Part shown: positions 30,361 to 38,532 of the stretch, piece after piece
Numbering within the stretch: the stretch's first letter is position 1
Layout: the number at the start of each line of letters is the position of its first letter
NCBI RefSeq assembly: GCF_014646115.1
Contig: NZ_BMMV01000005.1
Span: 310,001 to 374,000, forward strand
DNA length: 64,000 nt
Source: Streptomyces camponoticapitis
GTDB lineage: Bacteria; Actinomycetota; Actinomycetes; Streptomycetales; Streptomycetaceae
Reading direction: 5' to 3'
The notes under the pieces: model-generated
What the model was told of the DNA's origin: nothing
Seen by the model: the letters and a program-made list of their open reading frames with translations, nothing else
The model's database searches: none
Program-made: the position numbers and the translations under genes

Positions 30361-30501
30361 TTACGGCCCGCGCCGTCGTGCGCGGGCCGCGATGCCCTCG
30401 ACGAACACGTCCAGGAAGAACTCGAAAAGGGTGTCCGGCGAGTCCGCCGCCGGCCCGCCGCGCTCGCCGTCGCCGCGGCGTTCCCGGCGCTCCGGCGGGC
30501 C
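30361..30501 (-). pseudogene. Possible TetR-regulator C-terminal remnant
   Basis: The minus strand encodes SPDTLFEFFLDVFVEGIAARARRRGP ending in TAA (rare here). The pattern FEFxLDxxxxGIxA is typical of the last helix of TetR-family repressors. Upstream the frame decays into Arg/Gly/Glu-rich sequence with no helix-turn-helix. Best read as the tail of a deleted regulator; it could be chance. Confidence 0.3.
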
Positions 30502-30551
30502 ACGCTCGCGGCGCCCGGTGACTGACCCGCCAGGTGACTGACCTGTGGAAA

Positions 30552-30582
30552 GACCCCCGCGAGCCATGTCCTCGCGAGGGTC
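30552..30582. terminator. Hairpin downstream of sodF
   Basis: Arms GACCCCCGCGAG and CTCGCGAGGGTC pair with one mismatch around a seven-base loop. About 80 bases past the sodF stop on the minus strand; plausible terminator for sodF. Confidence 0.5.
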
Positions 30583-30664
30583 CTTCGTCAATCCGTCCGC
30601 AGGTGAAGGCTGAGAAGACGATCACGAGCAGGACGCCTTGGGGGTGGCCGGGTGGCCGGTCCCG

Positions 30665-31309
30665 TCAGGGGGCGAGCAGCAGGACGTCGTCCCGCTCCTT
30701 CGCCGCCGCGTAACGCCGTGCCACGTCCTGCCAGTTCACGACGCGCCACATCGCCTCGATGAAGTCCACCTTCTGGTTCTTGTACTGGAGGTAGAAGGCG
30801 TGCTCCCAGGCGTCGAAGACGAGGATCGGCACGGATCCCTGCCCGACGTTGCCCTGGTGGTCGTAGACCTGCTCGACGATCAGCCGGCCGCTGAGCGGCT
30901 CGTACGCCAGCACGCCCCAGCCGGAGCCCTGCGTCGTCGCCGCGGCCTTCGTCAACTGGGCCTTGAAGCCGGCGAAGGAGCCGAACGACTCGGTGATCGC
31001 GTCGGCGAGGTCGCCGGCACCGTCGGCCGCCAATGGCTCGCCGCCGCCGTTGTCGCCCGTCATGTTGTGCCAGTAGATCGAGTGCAGGACATGGCCGGAG
31101 AGATGGAACGCGAGGCTCTTGTGGAGGCCGTTGATCGCGCCCCAGGCCCCCTTGTCGCGTGCCTCGTCCAGCTGCTCCAGGGTGTCGTTGGCGCCCTTCA
31201 CGTACGCGGCGTGGTGCTTGTCGTGGTGCAGCTCGATGATCTGCGGATTGATGACCGGTTCGAGCGCCGCGTAGTCGTAGGGGAGTTCGGGGAGTGTGTA
31301 GATGGCCAT
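30665..31309 (-). CDS. sodF: Superoxide dismutase (Fe type)
   Basis: 214-residue Fe/Mn-family superoxide dismutase, cytoplasmic, converting superoxide to oxygen and peroxide. Metal ligands are visible: H28 in [13 protein letters not shown], a His in [13 protein letters not shown], and Asp plus His in [13 protein letters not shown]. The start is ATG 31309. In S. coelicolor sodF is repressed by the nickel-responsive Fur homologue Nur, in inverse relation to Ni-SOD; the box just upstream here supports the same control. Confidence 0.93.
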   Translation of the reverse strand: MAIYTLPELPYDYAALEPVINPQIIELHHDKHHAAYVKGANDTLEQLDEARDKGAWGAINGLHKSLAFHLSGHVLHSIYWHNMTGDNGGGEPLAADGAGDLADAITESFGSFAGFKAQLTKAAATTQGSGWGVLAYEPLSGRLIVEQVYDHQGNVGQGSVPILVFDAWEHAFYLQYKNQKVDFIEAMWRVVNWQDVARRYAAAKERDDVLLLAP

Positions 31310-31331
31310 GGGCGAGCCCTCCTGCTGCTTA

Positions 31332-31348
31332 TTGCACATCTTATGCAA
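31332..31348 (-). promoter_or_regulatory. Nur-type operator upstream of sodF
   Basis: TTGCAC-ATCTT-ATGCAA matches the published Nur pattern tTGCaa-N5-ttGCAA in 10 of 12 arm positions. It is centred about 30 bases upstream of the sodF start codon, where repressor binding would block transcription. Predicts nickel repression. Confidence 0.75.
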
Positions 31349-31409
31349 CTGCACGCTAACAGCAAGAGGGCTCGGTGCTGATCAGGCTCCGGGCCTGGGT
31401 CCCCCGGTG

Positions 31410-32489
31410 TCAGTCCTTCGCCTCCGAGGCGTCGCGCGCCATCGCCGCGATGTCCGGGTAGTCCGTCACCACCGCGTCCACACCACGCCCGAAGTGCAGC
31501 GCGTACTCCGCGAAGGCGTCACCGAACTCGTTGGGATTCGTACCGCGCCGGAACTGCGCTGGCAGGTACTGGTTCTCCGCGCGGAAGGTGTACGCACCCA
31601 CCTTCAGACCCGCCCGGTGCGCATCCGCCAACAGGGTGAACGGCTCCACGACGGACGACTTGTCCGGGCCGATCCAGTCCGCGTACCGCGCGATCCTCCG
31701 CAGCCCCTCCGGCGTCATCATGTCCTTGTACGTCGTGGGGTCACCCGCCGCGACCAGGTCGTACGGCGCGCCCGTCGTGCCCAGCGCCTGCCAGAGCGGC
31801 AGCCGCAGCCGCTCTTCGGCGAACGCGGCGAGGCTGCTGGGCTCGAACGACTGGACCACGCACTCGTCGGCGTCCAGCCGGTAGCGCCGTACGATCCGCG
31901 CCAGCGCCGGCTCCAGGGGCAGTCCGATGGAGCGGAAGTACGTGGGGTGCTTGGTCTCCGGGAAGACGGCGATCCGGCGGCGGTGGCGCCGGGACAGCTC
32001 ACGGGCCAGCTTCACGACCTCCTCGAAGGTCATCACCGGCTCGCGGCCGTCGAAGACGGTGTTGCGGTTACGGATCAGCGGCAGCCGCTCGACCGCCCGC
32101 AGGGTCTTCAGCTCGGCCAGAGTGAAGTCCTCGGTGAACCAGCCGGTCACCGGCCGCCCGTCGACGGTCTTCGTGGTACGCCGGTCCGCGAACTCGGGGT
32201 GCTTCGCGATGTCCGTCGTCTGCGAGATCTCGTTCTCGTGCCGCACGACCAGGACGTGGTCTTTGGTCGGTACGAGATCGGGCTCGATCCAGTCGGCACC
32301 TGTCCGCACGGCGTAGGTGTACGCGGCGGCGGTGTGCTCGGGCCGCCACCCGGCGGCCCCCCGGTGCCCGATGACCACTGGCCGCCGACCGGGCCCGGTG
32401 GCACCGGCCGCGGCGGCGGGCAGCGCGGTGACGGCGGTCGCGGCGCCGGCCGCGAGCAGTATGGAGCGGCGTCTGGGCTGTGCGGACAT
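31410..32489 (-). CDS. Tat-exported glycerophosphodiester phosphodiesterase
   Basis: 359 residues from ATG 32489. Twin-arginine signal QPRRRSILLAAGAATAV, cleaved near AAAAGA. GDPD barrel motifs: VIGHRGAAGWRPEHT with the catalytic HR...EHT pattern, then WIEPDLVPTKDHVLVVRHE, the metal-binding ExD and catalytic His. The C-terminal EYALHFGRGVDAVVTDYPD is also conserved. It hydrolyses glycerophosphodiesters outside the membrane to glycerol 3-phosphate and alcohol. The long open frame running upstream into the next gene is compositional. Promoter lies in the 500-base low-complexity region upstream. Confidence 0.9.
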   Translation of the reverse strand: MSAQPRRRSILLAAGAATAVTALPAAAAGATGPGRRPVVIGHRGAAGWRPEHTAAAYTYAVRTGADWIEPDLVPTKDHVLVVRHENEISQTTDIAKHPEFADRRTTKTVDGRPVTGWFTEDFTLAELKTLRAVERLPLIRNRNTVFDGREPVMTFEEVVKLARELSRRHRRRIAVFPETKHPTYFRSIGLPLEPALARIVRRYRLDADECVVQSFEPSSLAAFAEERLRLPLWQALGTTGAPYDLVAAGDPTTYKDMMTPEGLRRIARYADWIGPDKSSVVEPFTLLADAHRAGLKVGAYTFRAENQYLPAQFRRGTNPNEFGDAFAEYALHFGRGVDAVVTDYPDIAAMARDASEAKD

Positions 32490-32992
32490 ACGGGTCTCCC
32501 TCGTAAGGCTCGTGAATCGGCGGACGGTCGATGGGACACGGGGGGCGGCGGCAGCACGATAGGCGCCCACCGAGGCCGAGCTGACGCGATACGCGTCGGA
32601 TTCACCGCCTGTACGGCGGGCGGCCGCCGGAGGTTCACCGGGGGCGGGGCGAGGACATCGCCGGGCGGCGGGCCGCGTGTACGGCGATGGCCTCCGGCCC
32701 CGGCCGTACCGCTGGGCCCATGCCGACGGGCGGCGCGTCGCGTGGTACGGCGGTGGCCTCCGGCCGCAGCCGCGCCTCGGGACCCCGGTCCCGGCTCGGG
32801 CCCCGGCCTGGACTTGCCTCCGGTCCGGTCCTCGGCCTCTGGCCGCGGCTCCGGCCGCAGGCACGCGCCCGCAGCCGCGCCTCGGGGCCCGGTCCCGCCT
32901 CCGGCCCCGGTCTCCGGTCCCGGCCCGGACTCGGCCCCGGTCCGGCCCTCGGTCCTCGGCTTCGGGCAGGAGGCGCGCCGGCCCCCGCCCCA
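32490..32992. repeat. 500-base low-complexity CCGG-rich intergenic region
   Basis: From about 32640 to 32990 the sequence is made of degenerate CCTCCGGCC/CCCCGGTCC blocks. An exact 16-base direct repeat GCAGCCGCGCCTCGGG occurs at 32766-32781 and 32871-32886, each followed by a near copy of CCCGGTCCCG. No gene is supported. It separates the phosphodiesterase gene from the kinase operon end and may contain terminators for the latter. Confidence 0.55.
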
Positions 32993-34399
32993 CTACCTGC
33001 CCTGCCGCCCGCGCGCCGCCGTCAGGCGGGACAGGTGGTCCTCGTAGCCCTTGGCGTAGTACGCCGCCCGCGCCGGGTCCGGTTCGATCACCGCTGTCGG
33101 GGCCGTCCACCGGGTCACGTCCAGCGGCACCCCGTGCCGCGCCGCCGAGGCGATCACCGCGCCGCGCGCGCCCACCTCGCCCTCCACGATCCGCAGCGGC
33201 CTGCCCAGCACATCGGCGAACAGCCGCATCCACGCGGGGCTCCGGGTGCCGCCGCCGCAGACCGCCAGGGTGCCCGTCAGGCCCGCCGCCTCCAGGCAGT
33301 GGCGGGCGGCGTAGGCGATGCCCTCGCAGGTGGCCCGGATCAGATCGGCCGGCGTCGACTCCAGTGAGACGCCCGTCAGTTCGGCGCGCAGCGCCGGGTC
33401 CACGAACGGCGCGCGTTCGCCCGACGGCGCGAAGTACGGCAGCACCCGGACGCCTCCCGCGCCCGGCTCCACCGCGTCGAGCAGCGCGTCCACCTCCGCG
33501 TGGTCCGTGCCGGTCGTCGTCAGGACCCAGTCGAGCGCGGCCGTCCCGACCATCGCGGGCATCGCGCGCAGCCAGTGCCCGGGCCGGTCCGTCGAGATGT
33601 GCAGCCCGCCCGGTTCGCCGTCCAGGTCGAGCCGGTCCGTCGCGACGAGCGAGGCCAGACACGTGCCGATGATGAGCAGCCCGTCGCCCGGCTCGGTGAC
33701 CCCCGCACCCAGCGCGCTCGCCGGCAGGTCGTAGGGCCCGTTGGCGATCCGCACGCCCGACGGCAGTTCACCGATGGCGACCGGATCGCTGACCGGCGCC
33801 AGCAGCGGCGCCCGGTGCGTGAGCCCCAACTCGGCCAGAACGTCGGCGGAGTACGCGCGCGTCCTCGGGTCCAGGAACGGCATCGACGCGTCCGAGACAT
33901 CCGTCGCCCGCACCCCGGTCAGCCGCTGGAAAACCATGTCCTTGCAGTACAGCGCCGTCTCCGCCGCCTCCAGCGCCGCCGGCTCGTGACGGTCGAGCCA
34001 GGCCAGCACCGGCCCCGGGCAGCCGGGGAACATCGCGCTGCCGCTGCGCCGGAACACCGAATCGAAGACCCCCGAAGCCAGCCACGCGTCCACGAACTCA
34101 TGGGCCCTGCCGTCCATCCAGGAGATCGCGGGCCGCACCGGGCGCCCCTCCGCGTCGACCAGCCAGACCCCGTCGCCCTGGCCGGTGAGCCCGGCCAGCT
34201 CGACCGGCCCGGGCAGGGCGGCGGTGAGCGTATCGAGGGCGTCGACGACCGCGCCGTACAACTCCTCCATGTCCTGCTCGACATGGCCGCCGTGGATGTC
34301 CAGACGCACCGGGCGTGACTCGACGGCCAGCGCGTTGCCCCCGTCGTCGAAGGCCGCGGCCTTCACCGTGGATGTGCCGACATCGATACCGACGTACAT
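32993..34399 (-). CDS. FGGY-family carbohydrate kinase (polyol/xylulose-type), last gene of ABC operon
   Basis: 468 residues from ATG 34399, which has AGGAG six bases upstream; a GTG one codon earlier is too close. N-terminal phosphate loop YVGIDVGTSTVKAAAFD, then GLTGQGDGVWLVDAEGRPV and WMDGRA, a pattern found in xylulose, erythritol and autoinducer-2 type FGGY kinases. C-terminal FGGY signature region has VCGGGTRSPAWMRLFADVLG. It phosphorylates a sugar or polyol delivered by the adjacent ABC importer; the substrate cannot be read from the sequence. It lies 27 bases after the dehydrogenase gene, the only gap above six bases in the operon. Confidence 0.85.
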   Translation of the reverse strand: MYVGIDVGTSTVKAAAFDDGGNALAVESRPVRLDIHGGHVEQDMEELYGAVVDALDTLTAALPGPVELAGLTGQGDGVWLVDAEGRPVRPAISWMDGRAHEFVDAWLASGVFDSVFRRSGSAMFPGCPGPVLAWLDRHEPAALEAAETALYCKDMVFQRLTGVRATDVSDASMPFLDPRTRAYSADVLAELGLTHRAPLLAPVSDPVAIGELPSGVRIANGPYDLPASALGAGVTEPGDGLLIIGTCLASLVATDRLDLDGEPGGLHISTDRPGHWLRAMPAMVGTAALDWVLTTTGTDHAEVDALLDAVEPGAGGVRVLPYFAPSGERAPFVDPALRAELTGVSLESTPADLIRATCEGIAYAARHCLEAAGLTGTLAVCGGGTRSPAWMRLFADVLGRPLRIVEGEVGARGAVIASAARHGVPLDVTRWTAPTAVIEPDPARAAYYAKGYEDHLSRLTAARGRQGR

Positions 34400-34426
34400 C
34401 ACGCTCTCCTCAGGTGGGTCCCGGGC

Positions 34427-35437
34427 TCAGGTCAGGCAGTGCGCCGGCGGCTCGCCCCTGGCATGGCGCGCCACCTCCGCCGCGGCGATCCGCGCCGCCT
34501 TCCGGGCCACGGCCCTGCTCGCCCCGCCCAGATGCGGGGTCAGCAGCAGATTCGGTGTGCGCCGGAGCCGGGAGCCGGCCGGCAGCGGCTCCTGCTCGTA
34601 CGTGTCGAGCGCCGCCGTCGCGAGCTGCCCGCTGTCGAGCGCGTCGCAGAGCGCGTCGGTGTCGAGCAGCCCGCCGCGCGCCACGTTCACCAGGGCCGAC
34701 CCCCTTGGCAGCAGGGCGAGTTCGGGCGCGCCGATCAGCCTCCGGGTCTCCGGGGTGAGCCTGGCGTGCAGCGTGACGACACTCGACCGGGACAGCAGCG
34801 CCTGGAGGGACTTGGCCCGCATCCCGTGCACATCCCCGCGTACGTACGGGTCGTACACCTCCACCTCCGCGCCGAACGCGGTCAGCACCCGGGCGACCCG
34901 GCTGCCGACCGCGCCGTAACCGATCAGCCCCACCGGGGTGTCCTCCAGCTCCGGGCCGCAGCGCGTGTACGTGTAGTGCGAGGCGTCCCACTCCCCGTCC
35001 AGGGCGAGGGAGTTGTGCGCCTGCGGGATCCGCCGCAGGGCCGCCAGCATCATCCCGACGGTGAACTCGGCGGTGGCCGCCGCGTTGCGCCCCGGCGCGA
35101 AGCAGACCTTCACGCCGCGCGCCCGGGCCGCCTCGACGTTGACGTTGACCGGACCGCCCCGGCACACCGCGACCATCCGCAGCGCCGGCGACGCGGCCAG
35201 CACCCGCTCGGTGAAGGGACCCATCTGGGTCACACAGACCTCGACCCCCTCCAGCGCCTCGATCAGCGCGTCCTCGGAGTCGTTGGCCTCATGGACCTCG
35301 GCGACGTCCCCGAACGGGGTGAGCGGCCAGGGGAGGGTGAGCTCGGTGATCTCGGCCGGTCCCGCGACGTCGCGCCGCAGGGCCTCGGTGATCAGGGAGT
35401 TGAGGACGAAGTGGTCACCCGCGGCGAGGATCTTCAC
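34427..35437 (-). CDS. D-isomer-specific 2-hydroxyacid dehydrogenase
   Basis: 336-residue NAD-dependent dehydrogenase of the phosphoglycerate/D-lactate dehydrogenase family. Nucleotide loop GLIGYGAVGSR (about 171-180), catalytic Arg254 in VNVARGG, Glu283 in DTYEQEP and His302 in LTPHLGGAS. The GTG at 35437 overlaps the stop of the ATPase gene by four bases. In this operon it may oxidise or reduce a sugar-acid or ketose intermediate next to the FGGY kinase; this is inference. N-terminal domain is divergent (MKILAAGDHFVLNSLITEAL), so substrate differs from serine biosynthesis. Confidence 0.87.
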   Translation of the reverse strand: MKILAAGDHFVLNSLITEALRRDVAGPAEITELTLPWPLTPFGDVAEVHEANDSEDALIEALEGVEVCVTQMGPFTERVLAASPALRMVAVCRGGPVNVNVEAARARGVKVCFAPGRNAAATAEFTVGMMLAALRRIPQAHNSLALDGEWDASHYTYTRCGPELEDTPVGLIGYGAVGSRVARVLTAFGAEVEVYDPYVRGDVHGMRAKSLQALLSRSSVVTLHARLTPETRRLIGAPELALLPRGSALVNVARGGLLDTDALCDALDSGQLATAALDTYEQEPLPAGSRLRRTPNLLLTPHLGGASRAVARKAARIAAAEVARHARGEPPAHCLT

Positions 35438-36636
35438 GTCAGCGCATCTCCTGTCTCGGCGTCGAACACGTGCGTGTGCTGCGGGTCGGCGGTGACGCGC
35501 ACGGTGTCGCCCCGGTCCAGGCGGATCTCCGGGCCGGTCTCCACGACGAGGGGTTCCGTGACGCCGTCGAGCGTGAGCGTGGCGATTCCGGACTCCAGGA
35601 GCGGCTCATGGGCGCTGACCGTAGCCCGTACGGCGCCGTCCTCCGCCCCGCCCGGCCCGGTGTCCCCCGTCCCGGCTCCCGGCTCACCCTCCCGGGTCAG
35701 CCGCAGATCCTCCGGACGGATGCCGAGCACCACCCGGCGGCCGACGGGTGCGCCGGCGGGGCACGGGAACCGCACCGCCCCGGCGAGCCGTACCCACCCG
35801 CCGGCCGCCACGACGCCCGGCAGCAGATTGATCGCCGGCTCCCCCACGAAGTCGGCGACGAACACATTCGCCGGGGCGTCGTAGATCTCGTACGCCGTGC
35901 CGACCTGCTGGATCACGCCGTCCCGCATGACGGCGATCCGGTCGGAGAGCGAGAGCGCCTCCTCCTGGTCGTGTGTGACGAGGATCGTCGTATGACCCAA
36001 GTCCCGCTGGATCCGCTTGAGTTCGCGGCGCGTCGTGTCGCGCTGGGCGGCGTCCAGATGGGACAGCGGCTCGTCCAGGAGCAGTACGTCGGGCTCCCGG
36101 ATCAGCGCCCTGGCCAGCGCGACGCGCTGCTTCTGGCCGCTGGACAGACCGGCGGGCCGGGCGGCGAGGAGATCGGTGATGCCGATCCGCTCGGCCATGT
36201 CGGCGACTCGCCGGGCCCGTTCCCCGGCCCCGTGCAGCCGGCGGGCCGCGAGCCCGAAGCCGAGATTCTCCGCGACGGTGAGCGGCGGGTAGAGAGCGTA
36301 GTTCTCGAAGGCGACACCGATGTTGCGTTCCCGCGCGGGCAGGGAGACGACGGAGTCCCCGCCGACCAGGATGTCGCCGCCGGTCACGGACTCCAGCCCG
36401 GCGATCATCCGCAGCGTGGTGGACTTGCCGCAGCCGGACGGGCCGAGCAGGCCGAGGAGTTCGCCGGAGCGCAGCTCGATGTCGATGCCGCGCACCGCCT
36501 CGACGGGGGGCCGGCCGCGCGACACATAGGTCTTGCGCAGGGCACGGAGCGCCAGGGCCTGGCCGGCGGATGCCGGCGGATCGGCCGGGCTCCTCGGGCC
36601 CGCGAAGATCCGCCGGGCCGGGGCTGGTTCAGTCAT
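35434..36636 (-). CDS. ABC transporter ATPase A (UgpC/MalK type)
   Basis: 400 residues with an N-terminal nucleotide-binding domain and a C-terminal TOBE-type regulatory domain. Walker A is GPSGCGKST; the Q-loop reads AFENYALYPPLTV (Glu in place of the usual Gln); the signature is LSSGQKQR; Walker B is VLLLDEPLSHLD; H-loop is LVTHDQEEA. An additional N-terminal 28 residues precede the first strand. It probably pairs with ATPase B (37417-38532) as a heterodimer powering the permeases of this operon. It overlaps the DeoR gene by eight bases and the dehydrogenase gene by four. Confidence 0.88.
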   Translation of the reverse strand: MTEPAPARRIFAGPRSPADPPASAGQALALRALRKTYVSRGRPPVEAVRGIDIELRSGELLGLLGPSGCGKSTTLRMIAGLESVTGGDILVGGDSVVSLPARERNIGVAFENYALYPPLTVAENLGFGLAARRLHGAGERARRVADMAERIGITDLLAARPAGLSSGQKQRVALARALIREPDVLLLDEPLSHLDAAQRDTTRRELKRIQRDLGHTTILVTHDQEEALSLSDRIAVMRDGVIQQVGTAYEIYDAPANVFVADFVGEPAINLLPGVVAAGGWVRLAGAVRFPCPAGAPVGRRVVLGIRPEDLRLTREGEPGAGTGDTGPGGAEDGAVRATVSAHEPLLESGIATLTLDGVTEPLVVETGPEIRLDRGDTVRVTADPQHTHVFDAETGDALT

Positions 36637-37420
36637 CGCCCACCTCGCAGACTTGGTAGGGGACCTTGTGCTCGTCGAGGTCGCGCAGTGCCTCGGCGGA
36701 GGCGCCCGCGTCGACGAGCACCAGATCGAAGGCGGAGAGCGGGGACAGCCGGTGCAGCGCGACCCGGCCGAGTTTGGAGTGGTCCAGCAGCAGGACGTTC
36801 TTCGCCGCCGAGCCGAGCATCGCGCGTTTCACGGAGACGATGTGCTGCTCCTGGTGGTAGGCGAAGCCCCCGGAGACCGCGGAGGTCGAGGTGAAGCAGA
36901 TGTCGACCTGGAGCGACTGCACGGCCTCGACGCAACTGACGCCGAGGAAGGAGGAGTGCAGCGGGTCGTAGTCGCCGCCGAGCGCCATCAGATGGATGCC
37001 GCGCTCACCGGACAGCAGATTGATCGCCTCAAGGAAGTTGGTGACGACGGTGAGCGGGGTGATGGAGCCGAGCCGCCGCGCCATCTCCAGGGTGGAGGTC
37101 GAGTCGTCGAGCATCACCGCCATGCCGGGCTCGACCAGGGTCAGCGCGTGCCGGGCGACCGCCGCCTTCTCCTCGTGCATGGCCTTGAGCCGGAAGGCGA
37201 CGTTCGACTCGAAGACACCGGACGGCTGGGCGGTCACCCCGCCCCTGAACTTCCTTACGATTCCCTGCCGTTCGAGCTCGTCCAGATCGCGGTGAATGGT
37301 CATCAGACTGACGTCGAAGCGTGCTGCCAGCTCGGCGGCGGTGCCCTCGCCCTGCGCGAGGACGTACTCGGCTATCGCCGCCTGGCGCGAGGCGGGGCCG
37401 CGCTGCTGCTGGGTGCTCAT
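36629..37420 (-). CDS. DeoR-family transcriptional regulator
   Basis: 263 residues: N-terminal DeoR helix-turn-helix (about 12-65, TAAELAARFDVSLMTIHRDLDELERQGIVRKFRGG) and the DeoR C-terminal sensor domain related to sugar-phosphate isomerases (VMLDDSTSTLEMARRL, VVTNFLEAINLL, LGGDYDP, VDICFTSTSAVS). Such repressors respond to phosphorylated sugars. The gene sits inside the operon between the two ATPase genes, overlapping both, so it is autoregulated. The candidate operator is the repeat set at 41946-41981 upstream of the binding-protein gene. Confidence 0.9.
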   Translation of the reverse strand: MSTQQQRGPASRQAAIAEYVLAQGEGTAAELAARFDVSLMTIHRDLDELERQGIVRKFRGGVTAQPSGVFESNVAFRLKAMHEEKAAVARHALTLVEPGMAVMLDDSTSTLEMARRLGSITPLTVVTNFLEAINLLSGERGIHLMALGGDYDPLHSSFLGVSCVEAVQSLQVDICFTSTSAVSGGFAYHQEQHIVSVKRAMLGSAAKNVLLLDHSKLGRVALHRLSPLSAFDLVLVDAGASAEALRDLDEHKVPYQVCEVGDD

Positions 37421-38532
37421 GGGGTGATCCTTCGTCCTGGACGCTCCGGCCGGTCGGCCTCGAACAGGAGCAGGCTCTCAGGCCGTACGGAGAGCCGCAC
37501 AGGATCGTCCACGCGCAGGCCGGCCGCGGCGGCGCGCGGCGCGACGAGCGACAGGTGCCGGGAGCCGAGCCGGACGGTGACCTCGGTGGCACGGCCGAGG
37601 ACCTCGGTGACATAGACGGTGCCGGTCAGCTCCAGCGCGCCGCCGACAGCCTCGCCGAGGGTGATGTCCCTCGGCCGTACCCCCAGCTGTACGGCGGTGC
37701 CCGGCGCCGCCGGTACGTCCACCGGCAGTTCGAAGCCGCCCTCCGCCGATCCGAAGTGCCCCTCGGCGGTGACCGTCCCCGGCAGCAGATTGATCAGCGG
37801 ACGCCCGAAGGCACGCGCGACGAACGTGTCGTACGGCCGGTGCCAGATCTCCTCGCGCGTCCCGGTCTGTGTGATCCGCCCGTCCCTGATCACCCCGATC
37901 CGGTCGCCGAGCGCCAGCGCCTCCACCGAGTCGTGCGTCACATACAGCGTGGTGGTGTGCCGGACGTCGCCGATAGCCTTCAGCTCGGCGCGCATCGCCT
38001 GACGGAGTTTGGCGTCGAGGTGGGAGAGCGGTTCGTCGAGGAGGAAGGCGCGGGCGGGCCGGACGAGCACCCGGCCGAGCGCCACCCGCTGCCGCTGCCC
38101 GTTCGACAGCGCTCCGACCGGACGCTCCAGCAGCCGCTCGATTCCGAGGAGTTCGGCGACCTCGTGGATCCGTGTCCGGGCCTCGGCGCCCGGCAGCCGG
38201 TACTTGGGCGAACGCAGCGGCGAGGCGAGGTTGTCGTAGGCGGAACGGTGCGGATAGAGCGCGTACGACTCGAAGCACATGGCCACGCCCCGGTCGTACG
38301 GCTCCACACCGGTCATCTCCCGGCCCCCCAGCTCGACGGTCCCCGCGTCGGGCTCCTCCAGCCCGGCGATCGTCTTGAGCGTGGTCGTCTTGCCCGCGCC
38401 CGACGGGCCGAGCAGACAGAAGAACTCGCCCTCGGCGACGTCCAGTTCGATGCCGTCGAGCGCGGTGGTACGCCCGTACGACTTGTGGACGCCGCGCAGC
38501 GCGACCGAGGCCGAGGCCGACGCGGGGGTCAT
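37417..38532 (-). CDS. ABC transporter ATPase B (UgpC/MalK type)
   Basis: 371 residues. Walker A GPSGAGKTT; Q-loop AMCFESYALYPHRSAYDNL, again with Glu for Gln; signature LSNGQRQR; Walker B AFLLDEPLSHLD; H-loop YVTHDSVEA; TOBE region with VQLGVRPRDITL. Start ATG 38532 overlaps the upstream permease stop by four bases, and its own stop overlaps the DeoR start by four. The two ATPases of this operon share unusual Q-loops but are otherwise distinct, as in two-ATPase glycerol-type importers. Confidence 0.88.
   Translation of the reverse strand: MTPASASASVALRGVHKSYGRTTALDGIELDVAEGEFFCLLGPSGAGKTTTLKTIAGLEEPDAGTVELGGREMTGVEPYDRGVAMCFESYALYPHRSAYDNLASPLRSPKYRLPGAEARTRIHEVAELLGIERLLERPVGALSNGQRQRVALGRVLVRPARAFLLDEPLSHLDAKLRQAMRAELKAIGDVRHTTTLYVTHDSVEALALGDRIGVIRDGRITQTGTREEIWHRPYDTFVARAFGRPLINLLPGTVTAEGHFGSAEGGFELPVDVPAAPGTAVQLGVRPRDITLGEAVGGALELTGTVYVTEVLGRATEVTVRLGSRHLSLVAPRAAAAGLRVDDPVRLSVRPESLLLFEADRPERPGRRITP

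Noticed and set aside
32599..32639. Two TTCACC motifs 33 bases apart upstream of the phosphodiesterase gene, resembling a PhoP box
   Set aside because: PhoP boxes need adjacent 11-base repeats; the two intervening units do not match.
31410..33662. 750-codon open frame spanning the phosphodiesterase and part of the kinase gene
   Set aside because: The extra N-terminal part is Arg/Gly-rich compositional sequence with no signal peptide; the Tat signal at 32489 marks the real start.
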